Assembly (NCBI RefSeq): GCF_017352155.2
Contig: NZ_CP071462.1
Location: 3,224,001-3,288,000 of the forward strand
DNA from: Haloterrigena alkaliphila
GTDB lineage: Archaea; Halobacteriota; Halobacteria; Halobacteriales; Natrialbaceae
Reading direction: 5' to 3'
Length of the DNA: 64,000 bases
Within the stretch, counting starts at the first letter, position 1; the number at the start of each line of letters is the position of its first letter. The notes beneath the pieces were generated by a model. That model saw only the letters and a list, made by a program, of their open reading frames with translations. It was not told where the DNA came from and searched no databases. Shown here piece by piece: positions 42,096-50,355 of this stretch. Both the position numbers and the translations under genes were made by a program.

Positions 42096-43964
42096 ATGAG
42101 CGAGTACGATTACGACGAGCTCGGACTCGTCGCCGGGCTGGAGATCCACCAGCAACTCGACACGGCGACGAAGCTGTTCTGCCAGTGCCCGACCGAGCTC
42201 CGCGAGCCCGAGGCGTCGACGCGCCGCTTCACGCGCTACCTCCACCCGACGCGGAGCGAACTGGGCGAGATCGACCAGGCCGCACTCGAGGAGAGCCGGG
42301 TCGACCGCGAGTTCGAGTACCTCGCGTACGACACGACCTGTCTCGTCGAGGAGGACGACGAACCGCCCCACGAGCTGGACGACGAGGCCCTCGAGACGGC
42401 CCTCGAGATCGCCCAGTTGATGGACATGCACCCGGTCGATCAGGCGAACGTCATGCGCAAGATCGTCGTCGACGGCTCCAACACGACGGGGTTCCAGCGC
42501 TCGACGCTCATCGCGACCGGCGGTGCGATCGAGACCAGCGAGGGCGAGGTGGGGATCGAGGACCTGCTGCTCGAAGAGGAGAGCGCCCAGCGCGTCGAAG
42601 AGACCGACGACGGTGTGCGCTACAGCCTCGACCGGCTGGGCATTCCGCTGGTCGAGATCGGAACGAGCCCCGACATCTCGACGCCCGAACAGGCCCTCGA
42701 GGCCGCCGAGCGCATCGGAATGCTCCTGCGATCGACGGGGAAGGTCAAGCGCGGGCTGGGGACGATTCGCCAGGACGTCAACGTCTCCATCGCGGAGGGC
42801 GCCCGGGTCGAGATCAAGGGCGTCCAGAGCTTAGACGACATCGACGACATCGTCCGCAACGAGGTCGCCCGACAGGCCGAACTCGTCGAGATACGGGACG
42901 AACTCGCCGAGCGCGAGGCGTCCGTCGGCGAGGTGCAGGACGTGACCGACGTCTTCGAGGCCACCGACAGCGGCGTCATCGCGGGAGCGCTGAACTCCGG
43001 CGGTTCCGTAACGGCCGTTCCCCTCTACGGGTTCGACGGCGTCGTCGGTCGCGAAATTGCGCCCGATCGCCGCCTCGGGACCGAACTCTCCGACCACGCG
43101 AAGCGCCACGGCGCCGGCGGCATCTTCCACACCGACGAACTGCCCGCGTACGGGGTCACCGAGGGCGAGGTCGCGGACCTGCGGGATGCAGTCGGTGTCG
43201 GTCCCGAGGACGCCGTGGCGATCGTGGCCGCGGACACCGATGTAGCCGAGGCGGCGATCGACGCCGCGGCCGAGCGCGCGGCGACCGCCCTCGAGGGCGT
43301 TCCCGAGGAGACCCGCGGGGCGAACGACGACGGGACGACGCGTTACCTCCGCCCCCTCCCGGGTGCGGCGCGGATGTATCCCGAGACGGACGTGCCGCCC
43401 GTCGAACCCGATCCGAGCGAGGTCCCCGAGCCGGAACTGTTGACCGAGAAGGTCGAACGCTATCAGGACGAACACGATCTCGGCGCGGGACTGGCCGAGC
43501 AGGTCGCCTACGGGAAGTACATGCCGCTGTTCGAGGACGTCGTGGCCGACGGAATCGATCCGACGCTGGCCGCCTCGACGCTCGAGTCGACGCTGACCGA
43601 ACTCCGGCGCGACGACGTCCCCGTCGAACATCTCACGCGCGAGCACCTCGAGGGCGTGTTCGCGATGGCCGAGGCCGGTGACCTCCCCAACGAGGGAGTG
43701 CCGGATCTCCTCACCGCGCTGGCCGAGGAGCCCGACCGTTCGGCCGAAGAGGCCGCCGACGAAGCGGGCCTCGGCGGTGCCGACGAGGCGGAAGTCCGCG
43801 AAGCGGTCGTCGAAGTCGTCGAGCGAAACGAGGCACAGGTCGAAGAAGAAGGGATGCAGGCGTTCTCCGGACTCATGGGCGAGTGCATGGGTGCCCTGCG
43901 CGGGAAGGCCGACGGCGACCTCGTGAGCGAACTGCTGCGCGAGGAGATCCAGAAGCGCGCGTAG
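42096..43964 (+). CDS. gatE: Glutamyl-tRNA(Gln) amidotransferase subunit E
   Basis: The 622-aa protein follows the GatE layout: a GatB-like catalytic domain at the N-terminus (LVAGLEIHQQLDTATKLFCQCP, with MRKIVVDGSNTTGFQRSTLIATGG), an inserted AspRS-like GAD domain (about 265-400), and a C-terminal helical and YqeY-like tail (about 450-622). With GatD it converts Glu-tRNA(Gln) to Gln-tRNA(Gln); this pair is unique to archaea. The N-terminal metal-site Cys residues (FCQCP) are kept. gatD is not in the window. The start gives the family's MSEYDYDELGLVAGLEIH opening. Confidence 0.96.
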   Translation: MSEYDYDELGLVAGLEIHQQLDTATKLFCQCPTELREPEASTRRFTRYLHPTRSELGEIDQAALEESRVDREFEYLAYDTTCLVEEDDEPPHELDDEALETALEIAQLMDMHPVDQANVMRKIVVDGSNTTGFQRSTLIATGGAIETSEGEVGIEDLLLEEESAQRVEETDDGVRYSLDRLGIPLVEIGTSPDISTPEQALEAAERIGMLLRSTGKVKRGLGTIRQDVNVSIAEGARVEIKGVQSLDDIDDIVRNEVARQAELVEIRDELAEREASVGEVQDVTDVFEATDSGVIAGALNSGGSVTAVPLYGFDGVVGREIAPDRRLGTELSDHAKRHGAGGIFHTDELPAYGVTEGEVADLRDAVGVGPEDAVAIVAADTDVAEAAIDAAAERAATALEGVPEETRGANDDGTTRYLRPLPGAARMYPETDVPPVEPDPSEVPEPELLTEKVERYQDEHDLGAGLAEQVAYGKYMPLFEDVVADGIDPTLAASTLESTLTELRRDDVPVEHLTREHLEGVFAMAEAGDLPNEGVPDLLTALAEEPDRSAEEAADEAGLGGADEAEVREAVVEVVERNEAQVEEEGMQAFSGLMGECMGALRGKADGDLVSELLREEIQKRA

Positions 43965-44258
43965 GCATCCGGCGCGTACCTGAAACTGTTACTGGGGATC
44001 CTCCTGATCCCGACGGGTACGTATCCGGTCGTCTGAGCGAACCGGACGGCATGGCCTCGATAGCTGAATCCTCGCGATCGATACCCGGCGTTTGCGACCG
44101 ATATTCGGATCCTCGAGACCGTTACTGGCCGGTTCCGGACTCGACGAGACGTAGCGCCTATCGCCGTGCGGGAGTGTCTCCGCTACTGGCTAGTGTCGGA
44201 TATCTGCGGCGTCGAAAATATTTATCAGGATACACGTCGCCCGAACGCACACCGAACG
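43965..44258. other. Intergenic region between gatE and the 44259 gene
   Basis: It contains repeated short motifs (CGATATTCGG, GGATCCTC, CCGTTACTGG) in irregular order and an AT-rich AAAATATTTATC box at 44215-44226 that is the likely promoter of the next gene. No gene is seen. Confidence 0.4.
44215..44226 (+). promoter_or_regulatory. TATA box of the 44259 gene
   Basis: AAAATATTTATC is centred about 38 nt before the ATG, so a short leader of about 10 nt is expected. Confidence 0.45.
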
Positions 44259-44951
44259 ATGACACAGCCATCACAGACAAGCGAGACCGAGATCACGGCC
44301 GTCTGCCACGTCCGCGCCCCGCTGTTGCTCGAGCCGATCGACAGGCAGATCGAGACACTGAACGCCTGTGAGGCGGAAGGAACGATCGACGACCTGCTGC
44401 TGCGCAGTTGGCCCCAGGAGATCACGCTGTCCGTCAAGAGCCCGTACCAGGAGGCCCTCGAGAGCTTCGAGCGGTTCGTGGAGTGGGCCGATCGGCGGGG
44501 CGTGAGCATCCGCCCGCCGTTCCGGAAGCGTACCTCGACGAACCAGATCACCGGCGAGACGAACGACTTGCTCGTGTTGCCGATGCTGTGTCTCGAACTC
44601 TACGCGGACGACGAACTCGTCGGCGTCTTCCCACACACCGACGAGGAAAGCGGGGAGACGTACACGTCCGACGAGGCGATCGCCGCCCTCCGGACTGGCG
44701 ACGTTCCGACCCCGCTGGGCGATGAGACCGAAGCCCTAGGCGACGAGACCGAGGCGTCGACTGCGACGCCCGGGGACTCGAGTACGACCGACTGCCCGGA
44801 CTGCGGCGGGTCGTTGGTCGACGGCCAGGGCCTATTCGCCTGTCCCGACTGCGGGTGGGTCGGGACCGTCACCACGACGGGCCAGTTCCGCTCGGGAACG
44901 GATCGCGCTCCCGCGGACGAGCGCGAGGCGCCGTTGGCGGAATCGGAGTAA
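44259..44951 (+). CDS. Haloarchaeal zinc-ribbon regulator-like protein
   Basis: The 230-aa protein has an N-terminal alpha/beta part (about 12-140; AVCHVRAPLLLEPIDRQIETLNAC, then SWPQEITLSVKSPYQEALESFERFVEWADRRGVSIRPPF), an acidic linker with a repeated GDETEA (about 150-167), and a C-terminal zinc ribbon (CPDCGGSLVDGQGLFACPDCGW, about 175-200). I recall similar haloarchaeal proteins annotated only as HTH-domain proteins. Function unknown; nucleic-acid binding is plausible. The start is supported by the upstream TATA box. The end faces the trmJ gene across a short repeat block. Confidence 0.75.
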   Translation: MTQPSQTSETEITAVCHVRAPLLLEPIDRQIETLNACEAEGTIDDLLLRSWPQEITLSVKSPYQEALESFERFVEWADRRGVSIRPPFRKRTSTNQITGETNDLLVLPMLCLELYADDELVGVFPHTDEESGETYTSDEAIAALRTGDVPTPLGDETEALGDETEASTATPGDSSTTDCPDCGGSLVDGQGLFACPDCGWVGTVTTTGQFRSGTDRAPADEREAPLAESE

Positions 44952-45003
44952 CCGGGCGGCGCCACCGTAGCCTCGAACGACGAGGTCGACTCGGATCGGT
45001 CGG

Positions 45004-45098
45004 TGTTCGTGGGACCGACTACCGTTCGCGGAACCAACTACTGTTCGCTGAACCAACTATTGTTCGTGGAATCGACCGCCACTCGCGGCACCGATCAG
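45004..45098 (+). repeat. Five tandem imperfect 19-bp repeats at the 3' end of trmJ
   Basis: Units start at 45004, 45023, 45042, 45061 and 45080 and follow the pattern TGTTCGYGGAAYCRACTAY. The last unit reaches the trmJ stop codon (45095-45097). Confidence 0.75.
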
Positions 45099-45862
45099 TT
45101 TTCGGCGGGGCGTTCCGTCGCGCGTCGAACGATACCGAGGAGCGTGTTCGCCTCGCGTTCGGTTAGGTCCGCGCGGCCGAAGACGCGTCGCAGCATCCGC
45201 ATCGTCTTGTCGCGTTTCTCCTCGGGGTGGTTGAGTTCCGCGAGCAGGGCGGCCCACTGGTCGTACAGGCGATCGATCGTCGCTTCGGGGGCCCGGACCC
45301 GTTCGACGTCCGGTAGCTGGGTCCCGTCGTCGCCGAGGGTCAGCGAGCGGAGCTCGTACAGCGTGATCGTCGCGGCCTGTCCGAGATTGAGGACGGGATA
45401 CTCGGCGCTGGCCGGAATCGAGCAGATCTCGTCGATTCGGGCGAGTTCCTCGTTGGTCAGGCCGACGCGTTCGCGCCCGAAGACGAGCGCGGTGGGGGCC
45501 TCGACGGTCGGCAGCCGATCGGCGAGTTCGGCCGGCGTCGAGAACGGGAACCGGACGTGACGGCGATCGTCCTCGTTGGTGACCGCCGTACAGCCGATCG
45601 TGTGGTAGTTCTCGACGAGGTGGTCGAACGAGATTTCGGTCGCGTTCGGAAGCACGTCGTCTCGAGCGTGGCCCGCGTAGCCGTAGGCCTCGCCGTCGGG
45701 ATCGAGTTCCGGTGGATCGACCAGCAACAGGTCTGAGAAGCCGAAGTTCTTCATCGCTCGAGCGATGGTGCCGACGTTGCCCGGCGACTGGGCATCGACG
45801 ACGGCGACCGCTGGCGGCGTTCGATCCGTCGACTGCGCTCGTTCGGACGGATTTGAAGTCAT
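45095..45862 (-). CDS. trmJ: tRNA (cytidine/uridine-2'-O-)-methyltransferase TrmJ (SPOUT)
   Basis: The 255-aa protein has the three SPOUT motifs: QSPGNVGTIARAMKNFGF, ALVFGRERVGLTNEEL and LNLGQAATITLYELRS. These form the trefoil-knot SAM site. TrmJ methylates the ribose at position 32 of the tRNA anticodon loop. The C-terminal helical extension (about 190-245) is typical of TrmJ and separates it from the shorter TrmL. The ATG at 45862 is followed by a Thr/Ser-rich N-terminus before the first strand. It is read away from the origin that lies 200 bp upstream. Confidence 0.88.
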   Translation of the reverse strand: MTSNPSERAQSTDRTPPAVAVVDAQSPGNVGTIARAMKNFGFSDLLLVDPPELDPDGEAYGYAGHARDDVLPNATEISFDHLVENYHTIGCTAVTNEDDRRHVRFPFSTPAELADRLPTVEAPTALVFGRERVGLTNEELARIDEICSIPASAEYPVLNLGQAATITLYELRSLTLGDDGTQLPDVERVRAPEATIDRLYDQWAALLAELNHPEEKRDKTMRMLRRVFGRADLTEREANTLLGIVRRATERPAEN

Positions 45863-46034
45863 CGTTCGATGGGGATATCGTCTCGAGACGGCGGGTAGCC
45901 GTTTCGGTTCTTCGGTTCGGAGCGAGGTGGGGTCCTCGAGCGAACGAGGTCGTTCGGAGTCCTCGAGTTTTTTGTTGTTGGTTGTGGTTTCAGTTGATCA
46001 GGTGGACGACTGCTATCTAACAACGGTTTACCAT

Positions 46035-46078
46035 CTATTCTAGCTAGATCTAGAATAGTTCTAGACTAGTAGTCTAGA
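46035..46078. repeat. CTAG-rich double palindrome beside the origin
   Basis: First palindrome: CTATTCTAG (46035-46043) with CTAGAATAG (46050-46058), 6-nt loop. Second: TCTAGACTAGTAGTCTAGA (46060-46078), 8-bp stem, 3-nt loop. Six CTAG sites fall within 46040-46077, and a seventh is at about 46214. Confidence 0.9.
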
Positions 46079-46170
46079 TACGGCTTGCTACTGTGGCACA
46101 TAATGTCTTGGAAGCGGGTTGAGAGCAGTTAGTAGCCGTATATCGTGGAATTTCTTCCATCGTGAGGGGG

Positions 46171-46194
46171 CACACACCCCCGTCGCGTTTGTAA
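46171..46194 (-). other. Origin recognition box A
   Basis: On the minus strand it opens TTACAAACGCGACGGGGG and ends TGTGTG; the 24-bp core is identical to box C, in opposite orientation. The G-run and the spacing fit the archaeal ORB plan. Confidence 0.75.
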
Positions 46195-46226
46195 CGGTGT
46201 ATTCGTGTGGGGGACTAGTCGTGGAG

Positions 46227-46248
46227 CACACCTCCTCCGCGGATGTAA
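46227..46248 (-). other. Origin recognition box B (diverged)
   Basis: On the minus strand it opens TTACATCCGCGGAGG and ends AGGTGTG; it keeps the TTACA, CGCG and GTGTG blocks while the G-run is interrupted. Confidence 0.55.
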
Positions 46249-46319
46249 AATCGCGTCGTCTACGGGGTGAATTCTGACAAATTCCGGGATACGCTTCCAC
46301 CCCACCCCTCCGTTCACAC

Positions 46320-46343
46320 TTACAAACGCGACGGGGGTGTGTG
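46320..46343 (+). other. Origin recognition box C
   Basis: Opens TTACAAACGCGACGGGGG and ends TGTGTG. It is the exact inverse repeat of box A at a distance of about 125 bp. Confidence 0.75.
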
Positions 46344-46493
46344 TCCCATGCGCGGGCGGCAATCGCGGCCGAAAGGGGCAATATCACCCCATATCAGCGG
46401 CGTATGGCCGATTCGCACTCGAGCGAGTGCGTCGGTCGCCACTCCGATCGCTCGCCGAGTTCCGCCGAACACCGCCGAAGACCGTCAGTACCG

Positions 46494-46514
46494 TTACATC
46501 CGCGATGGGGGTGT
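46494..46514 (+). other. Origin recognition box D (diverged)
   Basis: Opens TTACATCCGCGATGGGGG and ends TGT, in the same orientation as box C; preceded by CCG as in box A. Confidence 0.6.
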
Positions 46515-46689
46515 CGGTGGCTGGCACGCTCGAGTCACGGTTCGGTTAGAAGCGCGAGACCGCTGGTCAGAAGGGCATACTATCACGGGTGTGAATACTG
46601 CCTCCTGGTGGCCTGTGACGGGATATTTACATCCGCGAGCGATCTCCATACCTTTATCCCAGTCCAGGCGGAAGGCACGGCGTACCGCA

Positions 46690-47934
46690 ATGTCCGCCAA
46701 CGACGATCGTGATCCACTCTTTCAGTACGACGATCCGGTCTTCGCCGACGAGCGATTGCTCGAGATCACGCATCTCCCCGGCCCGGACCGGATCGTCGGA
46801 CGCGACGAGCAGATGCAACGGGTTGCGGACGCCCTGAACCCGGCTATCTTCGGAAGCGAGCCCAATCACCTGTTCATCTTCGGGAAGACCGGGACCGGCA
46901 AATCGTTGATCTCCCGGTCGGTTACCCAACGCGTCATCTCGGAAGCACAGCGCGACGACGTCACCGTCAAGTACGCCTTCATCGACTGCGGCGAGCAGAA
47001 CACCGAGGCGTCGATCGTGAAGACGATCGCCCAGATCGTCAACGAACCCGACCGCAGCGGCATCAACGTCCCCGATCGGGGGCTCGGCACCGGCGACTAC
47101 TACAAGCGCCTCTGGCAGGCCGTCGACCACTGCACCGACGTCACCATCGTCATCCTCGACGAGATCGACATGCTCGAGGACGACGAGGTGCTCCGCAAAC
47201 TCTCCCGCGCAGGCGAGAACCGCCGCATCTCGGACTCGAGCATCGGCATCATCGGCATCTCGAACAAGATCGACTTTCCCGACCACCTCTCGGAACGCGT
47301 CAAGTCCAGCCTCTCGCGGGACGAACTCGTCTTCTCGCCGTACGACGCCAATCAACTCGTCGAGATCCTCGAGAAGCGACGGGACGCCTTCCACGACGGC
47401 GTGCTCTCGGACGACGTGATCCCGCTTACTGCCGCCCTCGCCGCCCAGGAGCACGGCGACGCGCGCAAGGCGATCGACATTCTCCGGAACGCGGGCCGCA
47501 TCGCGAAGAAACAGAACGCGACCCGAGTCACGGCGGACCACGTCCGCGACGCCAAGGAGAAGACCGAAGCCGACCGCTTCAACGAACTGATCGAGGGGTC
47601 GCCCCAGCAGGCCAAGGCGATTCTCTACTCGCTGACGCTGCTCACCGAGAACAGTTCGGAGAAAGAGTTCCCGACGAAGATCATCTACAACCAGTACAAG
47701 TCGATCGCCCGACAGCTCGACTTCGACGTGCTCTCCGAGCGACGCGTCCAGGAGATCCTCCAGGAGCAGAACTTCCTGAACGTGATCCAGTCCGAGCGGG
47801 AGGGCCGGGGTCGTGGCCGCGGCGCTCACGCCAAACACCGTCTGCTCGAGAACCCGACCATCGTCAAGAAGGTCCTCTTGCGCGATTCCCGCCTGGCGGT
47901 GCTCGCTGAGGACGACGAGGAAGCCGCCGCGTAG
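46690..47934 (+). CDS. orc1: Origin-binding initiator Orc1/Cdc6
   Basis: The 414-aa protein has the AAA+ core with Walker A FGKTGTGKS (64-72), Walker B VILDEID (154-160) and sensor 1 in IIGISNKIDF, then a C-terminal winged helix (about 300-395, RRVQEILQEQNFLNVIQ). It binds ORB sites and starts replication. The Lys- and Arg-rich REGRGRGRGAHAKHR stretch is typical for the DNA-binding tail. The ATG at 46690 is used because the upstream frame is not coding-like. The gene lies at the edge of the ORB cluster and is very probably its cognate initiator. Confidence 0.95.
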   Translation: MSANDDRDPLFQYDDPVFADERLLEITHLPGPDRIVGRDEQMQRVADALNPAIFGSEPNHLFIFGKTGTGKSLISRSVTQRVISEAQRDDVTVKYAFIDCGEQNTEASIVKTIAQIVNEPDRSGINVPDRGLGTGDYYKRLWQAVDHCTDVTIVILDEIDMLEDDEVLRKLSRAGENRRISDSSIGIIGISNKIDFPDHLSERVKSSLSRDELVFSPYDANQLVEILEKRRDAFHDGVLSDDVIPLTAALAAQEHGDARKAIDILRNAGRIAKKQNATRVTADHVRDAKEKTEADRFNELIEGSPQQAKAILYSLTLLTENSSEKEFPTKIIYNQYKSIARQLDFDVLSERRVQEILQEQNFLNVIQSEREGRGRGRGAHAKHRLLENPTIVKKVLLRDSRLAVLAEDDEEAAA

Positions 47935-48078
47935 TGGGTTCGGAAGACCGCCGCGTCGTCGATCCGCGAACTGTTTTCCGAGACCGCTTCTACCGTCCGA
48001 CGGCTCAGCGCCCCGTTTCGAGCCGCCCGCCGCTTCCGGAACCGGGGGCCATTTCAGTCTGCTCTCCACAGATCGGGT

Positions 48079-49272
48079 ATGCACAACGTCGACGCGGCGG
48101 GGCTGGGAATCGGCGACGAACACCCGCCCCGGATCATGGGCGTGTTGAACGTCAGCGAGGAGTCCCCCTACGATCCCAGCGTCTACGACGACCCCGGCGA
48201 GGCGGCCCGATACGTCGACGAAGAACTGATCGGCGAGGGCGCCGATATCGTGGATATCGGCCTCGAGTCGGCGAACAAGCGCTTCGACGTCCTCTCGGCT
48301 GAGGAGGAACTCGAGCGGCTCCACGTCGCGCTGGAGACGATCCAGAGCGTCGCCGGCGACGCCGTCTTCTCGATCGAGACCCGCTACGCCGAGGTGGCCG
48401 ACGCGGCGCTCTCGCGGGGGTTCGACATGGTCAACGATATCGCGGGGTTCGCGGACCCGGAGATGCCGGCCGTCTGCGAGGACCACGACGCCGCCGTCGT
48501 GAAGATGGCGAGTCCGCCGGACCTCGAGCGGCCCGGTGCGGTCGAGGAGACCGACTGGTCGGCGCGGAAGTCCGCCGACTGGGCCGCCGAGGCCGACTAC
48601 GTCGATCAGATCTACGAGGCTCTCAAACAGAACGGCCTGACCGACAAGACGATCGTCGACCCCGCCTTCGGCGGTTGGAGCGAAGCCCAGACGATCGCGG
48701 ACGACCGGGAGACGTTCCGGCGACTGCGCGAGTTCCGGGCGCTCGACCGGCCGATGCTGGTCTCGATCAATCGGAAGAACTTCCTCGGCGAGATCGCGGG
48801 GCGAGAGACCGAGGAGCGACTGCCGGTCAGCCTCGCGGCCACCTCGATGGCCGTCGAACGCGGCGCGCACGTGATCCGGACCCACGACGTGGCGGAGACG
48901 CGCGACGCGGCGCTGATCGGGGACGCGTTCACCGACCGCTCGCGAGCGACCGAGGACGGGCTCTCGGTGGCTCGGCTGGACGTCCGCTCGAGTCGGGACC
49001 TCGAGGCGCACCTCCGGGAACGCGGCGTCGATTCTGCGGTCGCCGGCGACTGGTATTCACTGGCCGTCGAAATCGACGGACTCGACGCGGACGATCGAGA
49101 CCGACTCGCTTCGATCGCGACCGATCGCGACGCGTCCGTGCACAGTGTTCCCACTGGACGTATACTACTCCTCGGGACGACAGTCGGAATTTCCGGGATA
49201 CTGTCCCGTCTGCGCGAAAAAGAGGGCGATCTGCGCGCGCTCGGCGACACTCTCGAGCGAACCCTCGAGTAA
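48079..49272 (+). CDS. folP: Dihydropteroate synthase-like protein with C-terminal extension
   Basis: The 397-aa protein has an N-terminal TIM-barrel pattern of dihydropteroate synthase: IMGVLNVSEESPYDPS (family GILNVTPDSFSD), GADIVDIGLESANKR (family GADIIDVGGEST), FSIETRYAEVADAALSRGFDMVNDIAG. The first signature is altered (the SFSD loop reads SPYD). The C-terminal about 125 aa is an extra domain (SRDLEAHLRERGVDSAVAGDWYSLAVEI) not seen in classical FolP. It would join a pterin and an aminobenzoate-type ring in folate or methanopterin-type cofactor synthesis. The mptE gene 300 bp downstream strengthens this. Confidence 0.82.
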   Translation: MHNVDAAGLGIGDEHPPRIMGVLNVSEESPYDPSVYDDPGEAARYVDEELIGEGADIVDIGLESANKRFDVLSAEEELERLHVALETIQSVAGDAVFSIETRYAEVADAALSRGFDMVNDIAGFADPEMPAVCEDHDAAVVKMASPPDLERPGAVEETDWSARKSADWAAEADYVDQIYEALKQNGLTDKTIVDPAFGGWSEAQTIADDRETFRRLREFRALDRPMLVSINRKNFLGEIAGRETEERLPVSLAATSMAVERGAHVIRTHDVAETRDAALIGDAFTDRSRATEDGLSVARLDVRSSRDLEAHLRERGVDSAVAGDWYSLAVEIDGLDADDRDRLASIATDRDASVHSVPTGRILLLGTTVGISGILSRLREKEGDLRALGDTLERTLE

Positions 49273-49570
49273 GAGAAAGCTTATGGCGGAGGCTTCGAAA
49301 AAAGGGAGTGGACGCCGGGCGGCCTCCCGGGTAGGGGTACTTTGGAGGCGACTCCCGGCCCACAACACGGAATTATTGTGGTGTCACGTCGACCAGTGAC
49401 GACTCGAATCGAGCAGTGTTCTTGCTGAATCGAGCGCCATCTCTCGGCTATTCGTCAGTATCACTCGGCTGAATCGAGTGGTGTCTCTCGGCTATTCGGT
49501 GGCGACTCAGTCTCGTGGCGGGACGTCGTCGAGTCCGAACAGCAATACGGGTCGACCACGGAATTCGGGT
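49273..49570. other. Intergenic region with 44-bp repeat between folP and mptE
   Basis: It contains two 44-bp direct repeats (49424-49467 and 49468-49511) that open GCTGAATCGAG and share TCTCTCGGCTATTCG. No gene is present; the mptE promoter should lie at the right end, but no clear TATA box is seen. Confidence 0.6.
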
Positions 49571-50269
49571 ATGGAGTTCGACGAGTGGGAACCCGTCTAC
49601 GAGGCGATCCTGCGCGACTTCGGCTACGACAGAGCCGGCGACGAGCGGGCGCGCGACGTGCTGGCGTCGCTGACCGACGACTTCGATCTCACACGGCTGT
49701 CACGGGTTCGCGATGCCACGGTCGCCGTCGCCGGGGCCGGCCCGTCACTCCAGTCGTCCGGTGCGCTCGAGCGAGCCCGCACGGCGGATCTCGTCTTCGC
49801 GGCGTCGACGGCGGCCGATACGCTCGCGGCCCGCGACGTCGACGTCGACTGCATGGTGACGGACCTCGACAAGAACCCGGAGACGGTCCGCCAACTGTCC
49901 GAGCAGGGCGTGCCGGTCGCGGTTCACGCCCACGGCGACAACGTCCCCGCGATTCGGGACGTCGTTCCCGACTGCGCGGACGCGGCCGTGCTGGCGACGA
50001 CGCAGTGTGCACCCCGCGCCCCCGTCCGCAACGTCGGGGGCTTCACCGACGGCGACCGGGCGGCGTTCCTCGCGGACCATCTCGGGGCCGCCGAACTCGT
50101 CTTCGTCGGCTGGGATTTCGACGATCCGAGCGTCGATCCGACGAAGGCCCGAAAACTCGCGTGGGCCGAACGGCTGCTGTACTGGCTCGAGCGGCGGCGC
50201 GGCGACCGGTTCGCCGTCCTGGACGGTCGCCGGGACGATATCGAGACGGCGGCGCTCCCGGTCGAGTGA
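49571..50269 (+). CDS. mptE: 6-hydroxymethylpterin pyrophosphokinase, MptE-like
   Basis: The 232-aa protein belongs to the archaeal DUF115/MptE type: EWEPVYEAILRDFGYDRAGDERARDVL, VAVAGAGPSLQSSGALERA, MVTDLDKNPETV with the Asp pair that binds Mg-ATP, and VAVHAHGDNVPAI. MptE passes pyrophosphate from ATP to 6-hydroxymethyl-dihydropterin, the step just before dihydropteroate synthase, so it fits with folP upstream. The ATG at 49571 gives the usual MEFDEWEPV opening. Bacterial FolK has a different fold, so this is the archaeal replacement. Confidence 0.88.
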   Translation: MEFDEWEPVYEAILRDFGYDRAGDERARDVLASLTDDFDLTRLSRVRDATVAVAGAGPSLQSSGALERARTADLVFAASTAADTLAARDVDVDCMVTDLDKNPETVRQLSEQGVPVAVHAHGDNVPAIRDVVPDCADAAVLATTQCAPRAPVRNVGGFTDGDRAAFLADHLGAAELVFVGWDFDDPSVDPTKARKLAWAERLLYWLERRRGDRFAVLDGRRDDIETAALPVE

Positions 50270-50355
50270 CTGATCCTCTTCGAGCCGCTAGCTCCGTCTC
50301 CCCTCGAGTCGCTGCTTCTGTCGTGTGGCCGCTTCCAGAGTCACACCACTCGTCG

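Larger units (their letters stand above)
45863..46689. other. Predicted replication origin region (oriC) upstream of orc1/cdc6
   Basis: This 827-bp gene-free region directly precedes orc1/cdc6. It contains four ORB-like elements: inverted pair A (46171-46194, minus) and C (46320-46343, plus) share an identical 24-bp core that opens TTACAAACGCGACGGGGG; B (46227-46248, minus) and D (46494-46514, plus) are related, opening TTACATCCGCG. A and B face C and D. A CTAG-rich palindromic block lies at 46035-46078. The frames read through here are spurious. Confidence 0.8.

Noticed and set aside
46267-46689. Upstream extension of the orc1 frame through the ORB region
   Set aside because: The extension translates the ORB repeats, which are present in both orientations, and has no conserved residues; the ATG at 46690 gives the family start.
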